From Gp6-AA40 sp050742535 (lineage in GTDB: Bacteria; Acidobacteriota; Vicinamibacteria; Vicinamibacterales; UBA2999), in assembly GCA_050742535.1 (NCBI GenBank), contig JBOGIQ010000233.1, forward strand, positions 1 to 9,588: 9,588 nucleotides of DNA. The letters run 5' to 3'. Below, one piece after another: positions 5,663-9,588 of the stretch. How positions within the stretch are numbered: position 1 is the stretch's first letter; each line of letters starts with the position of its first letter. The notes under the pieces were generated by a model. It was not told where the DNA came from. It ran no database searches and saw only the letters and a list, made by a program, of their open reading frames with translations. The translations under genes and the position numbers were made by a program.

Positions 5663-6291
5663 TGGCGATGGCGATGGGACCTCTGCTGAAAGGCGCGGTT
5701 CTTGCGGTTGTCGTTGTCCTAGTTGTCGGGACGCTGGCGATAATGGTGTTCGTCAAGACGACCGGTTTGAGCGCCCGTGCAAAGCCGGGCTCCGTAGAAA
5801 CGGCAGTGACGCGACGCCTGCGCGCGCTTGCGGTCCCTGCCGAGTACGAGCGACTGAAGAACCCGGTCCTTGCCAATCGGGAATCCATCCGTAACGGGAT
5901 GTCGCATTTCGCTGACCACTGCGCTGTGTGTCACGCCAACAACGGCAGCGGCGATACCGAGATGGGGAAGGGGATGTTTCCACCCGCGCCAGACATGCGT
6001 CGTACCGCCACGCAGAATCTGAGCGACGGGATGTTGTTCTACATCATCGAGCACGGTGTGCGATTTACCGGCATGCCCGCGTGGGGAACGGGCACGGTCG
6101 AAGGTGAGGAGGCGAGCTGGCATCTCGTGAATTTCATCCGCCGCCTTCCGAAGCTCACCGAAGTCGAAGAGGAGGAGATGGCCGGGATGAATCCGCGCCC
6201 ACCGGCCGAAATCCGGCAGGACATCGAGGAAGAACGATTCCTGCGGGGAGACGGGCCTGCCACCCAGGCGCCGCCATCGCATGCGCATTGA
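5662..6291 (+). CDS. Membrane-anchored c-type cytochrome
   Basis: A 209-residue monohaem cytochrome c. Residues about 9-31 form one membrane helix that acts as an uncleaved anchor, leaving the rest in the periplasm. The haem-binding motif CAVCH is at 87-91 and the likely axial Met is 138 in GMPAWG. The last 40 residues are acidic, then end in a His-containing tail. The start overlaps the stop of the barrel-YHS gene by one base (TGATG), so the two are translationally coupled; GGAGG lies 10 bases upstream. Position in a copper operon suggests it passes electrons during copper redox handling, or supplies electrons to a terminal oxidase. Its partner is not visible here. Confidence 0.92.
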   Translation: MAMAMGPLLKGAVLAVVVVLVVGTLAIMVFVKTTGLSARAKPGSVETAVTRRLRALAVPAEYERLKNPVLANRESIRNGMSHFADHCAVCHANNGSGDTEMGKGMFPPAPDMRRTATQNLSDGMLFYIIEHGVRFTGMPAWGTGTVEGEEASWHLVNFIRRLPKLTEVEEEEMAGMNPRPPAEIRQDIEEERFLRGDGPATQAPPSHAH

Positions 6292-6303
6292 CGGGAGGTC
6301 GAA

Positions 6304-6354
6304 GTGTTCTGGAAATCGATACGCGTGCTCGGCAACGCGAATACCGGCGGATAA
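6304..6354 (+). CDS. Possible 16-aa peptide between cytochrome and ycnI
   Basis: A GTG-to-TAA frame of 16 residues (VFWKSIRVLGNANTGG). Its start is preceded by GGGAGG with a 5-base spacer, a better site than those of several real genes here. It begins 13 bases after the cytochrome stop and ends 30 bases before ycnI. It may be a coupling or leader peptide, or the stub of a decayed gene whose ribosome binding site survives. No family can be assigned at this length. Confidence 0.25.
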   Translation: MFWKSIRVLGNANTGG

Positions 6355-6384
6355 GTAGTTGGGCACTCTCGCATGGAGATGAAG

Positions 6385-6834
6385 ATGCAGAACGCCATAC
6401 GAAAGGCGGCGCTGACCGCCGTCATCATCGCAGCCGGCGCGGCTGTTCAGGCACACGTCACCGTAACTCCACGACAGTCGCAAGGGGGGGCGACGGAGCG
6501 CTACACCGTCAGGGTTCCGACGGAAGGACAGGTTGCCACGACCAGCGTCGAGCTCGAAATTCCGGCAGGCGTGGCGGTCACCGAAGTCATCGCCGGCGAG
6601 GGATACACGTATGAGGCGCGGCGCGCAGGCGATCGCATCGTTGCTATCACGTGGAAAAAGGACATTCCCGCAGGTGCCCGCGCTGACTTCGTCTTTATCG
6701 CCACGAATCCCGCTGTCGGTCCGCTGGCATGGAAAGCGCACCAGCATTTTGCCGATGGCAGCACGGCCGATTGGGCTGGTGTCGAAGGCGATCGACGGCC
6801 GGCGTCGGTGACGACGCTCACCGCACCGCGCTGA
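6385..6834 (+). CDS. ycnI: YcnI family (DUF1775) periplasmic copper-binding protein
   Basis: A 149-residue secreted protein. The signal peptide covers residues 1-23 and ends in VQA, so the mature chain begins HVTVTP. This N-terminal His followed by VxVxP is the hallmark of YcnI/DUF1775 proteins, which bind Cu(II) through the terminal His; Trp residues in the C-terminal half (LAWKAHQHF, then ADWAG) fit the family. The body is a small beta-sandwich, with a normal length for the domain and no extra C-terminal membrane helix. ATG codons at 6373 and 6379 are in frame, but only 6385 has a binding site, GGAG 6 bases upstream, and it gives the best signal peptide. In Bacillus, YcnI accompanies the CopCD-like importer YcnJ; here it precedes other membrane proteins. 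Confidence 0.92.
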   Translation: MQNAIRKAALTAVIIAAGAAVQAHVTVTPRQSQGGATERYTVRVPTEGQVATTSVELEIPAGVAVTEVIAGEGYTYEARRAGDRIVAITWKKDIPAGARADFVFIATNPAVGPLAWKAHQHFADGSTADWAGVEGDRRPASVTTLTAPR

Positions 6835-6863
6835 ACGCGGTACGTTTCTGACGGTACGTTCAG
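6831..6863 (+). other. Imperfect hairpin at the end of ycnI
   Basis: CTGAACG at 6831-6837 pairs with CGTTCAG at 6857-6863, and TAC with GTA inside after a 3-base bulge. The stop codon of ycnI lies in the left arm. CGGTACGTT also occurs twice as a direct repeat, 14 bases apart (6838-6846 and 6852-6860). No T-run follows, so this may be a message-end structure, a binding site or chance. The remaining bases up to 6953 hold nothing else I can identify. Confidence 0.3.
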
Positions 6864-6953
6864 AATCTCTTCAGGTGCGAAGAAGGGCGTTGCCGGCTAC
6901 GCTCGAGGCGAGCACCAAGAGTAACGGGTTGGATTGGCCGCTAGGAGAGACTG

Positions 6954-7286
6954 ATGATGAAGAGGGGAATCCTCGCACTGGTCGTTACCGCAGCTCTTCT
7001 GCTGCCCGCCGTCGCTCGCGCGCATGAGGGGCACACGCACAGAGCTCTCGGGACGATTGACAGGGTGCAAAGCAATCAGCTCGAGGTGAAGACGACCGAC
7101 GGAAAGGTCCTCACCATCGTCCTCGATGCGAAAACCGCGATTACGCGCGGCAAGGACAAGCTGGACGCAGTGGCGCTGAAGGTGGGCGAGCGCGTTTCGG
7201 TCGACTACACGCAGGCAAAAAACACCAACACGGCGAAGACGATCAAGCTGGGAACGGCACCAGCACCGGCACCGGCGAAGAAGTAG
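6954..7286 (+). CDS. Small secreted His-containing protein, DUF5666-like
   Basis: A 110-residue protein with a signal peptide (residues 1-23, ending ARA) and a mature N-terminus HEGHTH that could bind Cu(II) or another metal. The core, residues about 30-100, has the short beta-strand pattern GTIDRV, LEVKTTDGKVLTI, TAITRG, LKVGERVSVDY. That pattern is typical of small OB-like domains, close to DUF5666. The tail is a Pro/Ala stretch ending in two Lys. AGGAGAG lies 4 bases before this ATG; a second ATG follows directly. The gene starts 119 bases after ycnI and is followed 9 bases later by the first membrane protein gene. The periplasmic metal-binding role is inferred from the His cluster and context. 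Confidence 0.8.
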   Translation: MMKRGILALVVTAALLLPAVARAHEGHTHRALGTIDRVQSNQLEVKTTDGKVLTIVLDAKTAITRGKDKLDAVALKVGERVSVDYTQAKNTNTAKTIKLGTAPAPAPAKK

Positions 7287-7295
7287 CGCGCGTCG

Positions 7296-7760
7296 ATGGC
7301 TGCCTTCTTCGTGTGGCTCGAGGGGACGCGCATGGCAATTACCGTACGCGACTCCCTGATGCTGACCGGCGCGCTCAGCGCGGTTCATCTGGTCGGCTTC
7401 ACCCTGACGACGGGCGGGGCGCTGGTCGCCAACCTGAACCTGCTCGGGGTGCTCTTTCCTGGCCGCCCACCGATCGAGGTCACGCGGCCCGCAAGCCGCG
7501 GAATCGCCCTCGGCCTGACGATCAGCGCGCTGACCGGCCTCCTGCTCTTCGCGCCGCGCGCCACGGTCGCGAGCGTGAACGGCATCTTCCAGACGAAGAT
7601 GCTGCTGCTCGTCGCGGCTGTTCTCTTCCACGCGCTCGTGCACCAGCGCATCGCCGCCAGCACCGTCTCGGCATCCGCACGGCGTGGAACGGGAGCCATT
7701 GGGCTGCTGCTCTGGACGAGTCTCGCCCTCGCCGGCTGCGCTTACATCCTCTTGGAGTAG
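7296..7760 (+). CDS. Four-helix membrane protein, paralogue of the next gene
   Basis: A 154-residue inner-membrane protein with about four hydrophobic segments (roughly 20-53 as two, 70-90, 102-118, 133-152). It is clearly related to the protein at 7788-8285: FVWLEGTRMAITVRDS aligns with FEWLEATPLGVLVRES, and VHLVGFTLTTGG with VHLMGIMLSVGT, each followed by a LNLLGV or LRLLGV element. That alignment supports the ATG at 7296 over the one at 7332. I associate this pattern with DUF6644-type proteins. No clear ribosome binding site precedes it, and it starts 9 bases after the previous stop, so translation is probably coupled. The His in the second conserved element and the link to ycnI suggest a CopD-like membrane role; this is inference only. 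Confidence 0.8.
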   Translation: MAAFFVWLEGTRMAITVRDSLMLTGALSAVHLVGFTLTTGGALVANLNLLGVLFPGRPPIEVTRPASRGIALGLTISALTGLLLFAPRATVASVNGIFQTKMLLLVAAVLFHALVHQRIAASTVSASARRGTGAIGLLLWTSLALAGCAYILLE

Positions 7761-7780
7761 GGCACTCCTTCAGGGGTGCC
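7761..7780. repeat. Palindromic repeat between the two membrane protein genes
   Basis: GGCACTCC, TTCA, GGGGTGCC: an 8-bp stem with one G-T wobble and the same TTCA loop as the palindrome at 2853-2872. It begins at the base right after the TAG of the upstream gene. Its right arm holds AGGGG, the only ribosome-binding-like sequence for the downstream ATG at 7788, 11 bases away, so folding could limit translation of the second gene. Confidence 0.55.
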
Positions 7781-7787
7781 AGAGCGA

Positions 7788-8285
7788 ATGATGACCTTGT
7801 ATCAGATGTTCGAGTGGCTCGAGGCCACCCCCCTCGGTGTCCTGGTCCGCGAATCGGCGTGGGGATTTCCGATCCTTGTCGCAGTTCACCTGATGGGCAT
7901 CATGCTGTCGGTCGGCACGCTCGTCTGGTTCGATCTGCGTCTGCTCGGGGTGAGCATGACCGGCGTCCGCGCCTCGCTGATGTACCGCAGGCTGATGCCG
8001 TGGATGTTCACCGGCTTCGCGATCATGTTCATCTCCGGCTTCATGCTGCTCGCCGGGTTTGCCACCAACGCCTACGGCAACGTGTACTTCCGCATCAAAA
8101 TCATCGCGATGGTGCTTGCCGCAGCGAATGCGTTCCTCTATCACCGCTTTACCGAGCGCCGGATCGTTCAGTGGGACGATGCCCCCGGGCCGCCGACGGC
8201 TGCGCGGATGGCCGGGCTGGTGTCGATCTCCGTCTGGATGACGGTCATCCTGGCCGGCCGGATGATGTCCTACACGATGTTTTAG
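7788..8285 (+). CDS. Four-helix membrane protein, DUF6644-like
   Basis: A 165-residue inner-membrane protein with about four hydrophobic segments. FPILVAVHLMGIMLSVGTLVWFDLRLLG is typical of DUF6644-type proteins, whose function is not established. It is paralogous to the preceding gene; the pair probably arose by tandem duplication and may form a heterodimer. Conserved His in VHLMG and again in LYHR could bind haem or metal. Possible starts are GTG 7776 and ATG 7788 or 7791; 7788 is chosen because the N-terminal WLE motif shared with the paralogue begins shortly after, and GTG 7776 would lie inside the palindromic repeat. Confidence 0.8.
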   Translation: MMTLYQMFEWLEATPLGVLVRESAWGFPILVAVHLMGIMLSVGTLVWFDLRLLGVSMTGVRASLMYRRLMPWMFTGFAIMFISGFMLLAGFATNAYGNVYFRIKIIAMVLAAANAFLYHRFTERRIVQWDDAPGPPTAARMAGLVSISVWMTVILAGRMMSYTMF

Positions 8286-8291
8286 CCGTGG

Positions 8292-8335
8292 GGCGGGTCC
8301 CGCGGCGCGGTGTTTTCAACCGACGCGGACCCGCC
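8292..8335. terminator. Inverted repeat between the two plus-strand units
   Basis: Perfect 9-bp arms, GGCGGGTCC at 8292-8300 and GGACCCGCC at 8327-8335, separated by 26 bases, with three further pairs inside after a bulged C. It starts 7 bases after the stop of the membrane protein gene. A GC-rich stem here could end or protect the copper operon transcript, but there is no T-run, so factor-independent termination is doubtful. Confidence 0.35.
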
Positions 8336-8342
8336 GCATAAT
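8313..8342 (+). promoter_or_regulatory. Possible promoter for the second cytochrome unit
   Basis: TTTTCA at 8313-8318 and CATAAT at 8337-8342 are 18 bases apart, like a weak housekeeping promoter. The predicted transcript start would be at about 8348-8350, at the GTG of the next gene, which has no ribosome binding site. A leaderless message would explain that. The -35 lies in the loop of the inverted repeat at 8292-8335. Inferred from motif and spacing only. Confidence 0.35.
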
Positions 8343-8347
8343 CTGTC

Positions 8348-9061
8348 GTGCCCATGCGGACGGGACTGGTCGTTGTCGCGGCGGCGTTCCTGAGCGCCGC
8401 TATCAATCACGCGCAGGCTCCGCGGCCGCGCATCTGGCAGGGCGTCTACACAGCCGCGCAGGCCGAACGCGGACGGGCCGCGTACACCACGAGCTGTCTC
8501 CGGTGCCACAATGCCGATCTGTCGGGCGACAGAGGCCCCGCGCTCAAGGGCGAGCGCTTCATGACGACGTGGGGTGGGGGTGGTCTCGACCGCCTGTTTG
8601 CGAAGGTTCGCGACACCATGCCGCCATTCGCAACCAGCACCCTTGACGACAGGACCAAGCTCGATATCGTGACGTTCATCCTGCAGACCAACGGCTTCCC
8701 TCCGGCGGGGACTGAGCTCGCCGCCGCGGATCTGGAGTCGATTCAGATCGTGGCGCAGAACGAGCAGCCGGCCGTGCAGAATTTCTCCCGTGTCCAGGTC
8801 GTCGGATGCGTGGCGCGCGGCGAGGCGAACGGCTGGGTGCTGACGGGCGCATCCGAGCCGGCTCTCGCCACCGACAGCGCGCCGGCGTCCACGCCAACCG
8901 GGCGGGGCAGCGGACGCGTCGTGCTGATTAATGCCGGCCAGTTCGATGCGGCGGGGCAGATTGGACAGAGGGTCGCGGCGCGGGGATTGTTGTATCGTGA
9001 CGACCGGGAAACGCTGGTAGCCCTTTCATCGCTCATACGGCTTGGTCCGTGCGAGAACTGA
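8348..9061 (+). CDS. Secreted c-type cytochrome with an extra C-terminal domain
   Basis: A 237-residue secreted protein. The signal peptide runs to about residue 23 (SAAINHAQA). The cytochrome c domain covers about 30-120, with CLRCH at 50-54 and a likely axial Met at 91 in TMPPF. Residues about 145-235 form a second domain with beta-strand character (VQVVGCVARG, GWVLTGASEP, GRVVLINAG), Cys at 154 and 235 and a low-complexity Ser/Thr/Pro insert; I recall this domain from other acidobacterial proteins but have no name for it. The GTG start at 8348 has no ribosome binding site; an ATG at 8354 is equally possible. It probably belongs to a different unit from the copper genes, together with the gene at 9086. 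In related genomes, as I recall, such cytochromes sit beside PQQ-type dehydrogenases. Confidence 0.88.
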   Translation: MPMRTGLVVVAAAFLSAAINHAQAPRPRIWQGVYTAAQAERGRAAYTTSCLRCHNADLSGDRGPALKGERFMTTWGGGGLDRLFAKVRDTMPPFATSTLDDRTKLDIVTFILQTNGFPPAGTELAAADLESIQIVAQNEQPAVQNFSRVQVVGCVARGEANGWVLTGASEPALATDSAPASTPTGRGSGRVVLINAGQFDAAGQIGQRVAARGLLYRDDRETLVALSSLIRLGPCEN

Positions 9062-9085
9062 TGGTTCAAGGCGGAGGCAACTTCG

Positions 9086-9588
9086 ATGCACGAGAGACGG
9101 CGTCACAGTAGTTGGAGCACGGCAGCGCTGTATTCAGGGGCGCTCGGACTGTTCGTGTGCCTCGGGCTCGTCAACCTGAACGCCCAGCAGCCGGACTTCA
9201 CCGGCGTATGGACGAACTACGTCGAGCCGGGTCAGGGGCGGGGCGGCGGGGCCGCCACCGCTGGCGGCGGCCGTGGTGGCGCGGCCGAACTGCCGATGAC
9301 CGCGGAAGGACGGCAGAAGGTTCAGGCGTATCAGGCGTTGATCAAGGGAACCGGCGACACGCCGGGCGGTTTCTGTCTCGGGACCGGCATGCCGGGGTCG
9401 ATGCTTGGATCGGGCGGCTATCCGATGGAGATCATCCAGCGGTCGAATCAGATCACGATCATCTACGAGGCGCACAACGAGGTTCGTCGCGTCTATCTTG
9501 GCGATCGCATCGTTCCCGAAGCCGATCGCCTGCCGGGACGGAACGGTCATTCGACCGGCCGGTGGGAAGGCGACACGCTCGTCGTGGA
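9086..9588 (+). CDS. Secreted protein with GHS-x-GRWEGDTLVV motif (cut by window end)
   Basis: Open from the ATG at 9086 to the window edge (167 codons), so the C-terminus is missing. The signal peptide covers residues 1-34 (LFVCLGLVNLNAQ). The mature part begins QPDFTGVW, then a Gly/Arg/Ala-rich stretch at 50-67, then LPMTAEG, one Cys at 97 (GGFCLGTGMP), PMEIIQRSNQITIIYE and GHSTGRWEGDTLVV near the edge. This order of motifs marks a large family of secreted proteins that I recall as abundant in Vicinamibacteria and often beside cytochromes; its function is unknown to me. GGAGG lies 8 bases before the start, 24 bases after the cytochrome stop, so co-transcription is likely. Confidence 0.85.
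   Translation, partial: MHERRRHSSWSTAALYSGALGLFVCLGLVNLNAQQPDFTGVWTNYVEPGQGRGGGAATAGGGRGGAAELPMTAEGRQKVQAYQALIKGTGDTPGGFCLGTGMPGSMLGSGGYPMEIIQRSNQITIIYEAHNEVRRVYLGDRIVPEADRLPGRNGHSTGRWEGDTLVV

Noticed and set aside
5773..5798. Resemblance of cytochrome coding sequence to the TAAA-loop palindromes
   Set aside because: About a dozen bases match the flank of the element at 255-270, but the arms are only 5 bp and the coded ARAKPGS segment looks like a normal part of this cytochrome family, so chance is likelier.
5719..6747. A 342-codon minus-strand frame opposite the cytochrome and ycnI
   Set aside because: It runs antisense to two recognisable genes and has no motif or start signal of its own.
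7313..8341. A 342-codon plus-strand frame spanning both membrane protein genes
   Set aside because: It is the shifted frame of two genes with convincing helices and mutual homology; its translation is rich in Arg, Pro and Gly and looks like nothing.

Overview
The window is GC-rich, densely coded DNA from an uncultured-type soil or sediment bacterium. It most resembles Acidobacteriota of the Vicinamibacteria type. Three things suggest this: short palindromic interspersed repeats with TAAA or TTCA loops in intergenic DNA; a secreted c-type cytochrome followed by a secreted protein with a GHS-x-GRWEGDTLVV motif, a pairing I associate with that group; and GC-rich coding throughout. The placement is from memory of sequence style, not from a marker gene.

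Layout. Positions 1-259 are non-coding: a roughly 90-bp block occurs twice, each copy followed by a small palindrome. Three genes then lie on the minus strand, in transcription order from about 3416 leftward: an ECF sigma factor with a CxC linker motif and a Cys/His-rich tail like the copper-sensing CorE group, a 48-residue YHS-domain protein, and a copper-type P1B ATPase (copA) with YHS and heavy-metal-binding domains at its N-terminus. A perfect seven-copy heptanucleotide array touches the GTG start of copA. Divergently, on the plus strand, lie a 28-residue Cys-rich metallothionein-like peptide, a small secreted Cys/His protein, an outer-membrane beta-barrel-like protein ending in a YHS-like domain, a membrane-anchored cytochrome c, a YcnI/DUF1775 protein, a small secreted His-containing protein, and two paralogous four-helix membrane proteins. 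After a hairpin and possible promoter, a second unit starts at 8348 with a secreted cytochrome c and a secreted protein cut by the window edge.

How it fits together. The two divergent units share a 17-bp perfect dyad. Read outward on either strand, it gives the same -35-like octamer, then 16 bases, then CGT. I interpret this as back-to-back ECF promoters that fire both units together, probably under the local sigma factor. The products cover each compartment: cytoplasmic metal binding (Cys-rich peptide, YHS protein), inner-membrane export (CopA), periplasmic copper binding (YcnI, His-rich protein, Cys/His protein), outer membrane (barrel-YHS) and electron transfer (cytochrome c). A compact copper sensing and detoxification island under one direct metal-sensing sigma factor, with no anti-sigma gene beside it, is the best reading. 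The roles of the barrel-YHS protein, the Cys-rich peptide and the membrane pair are inferred.
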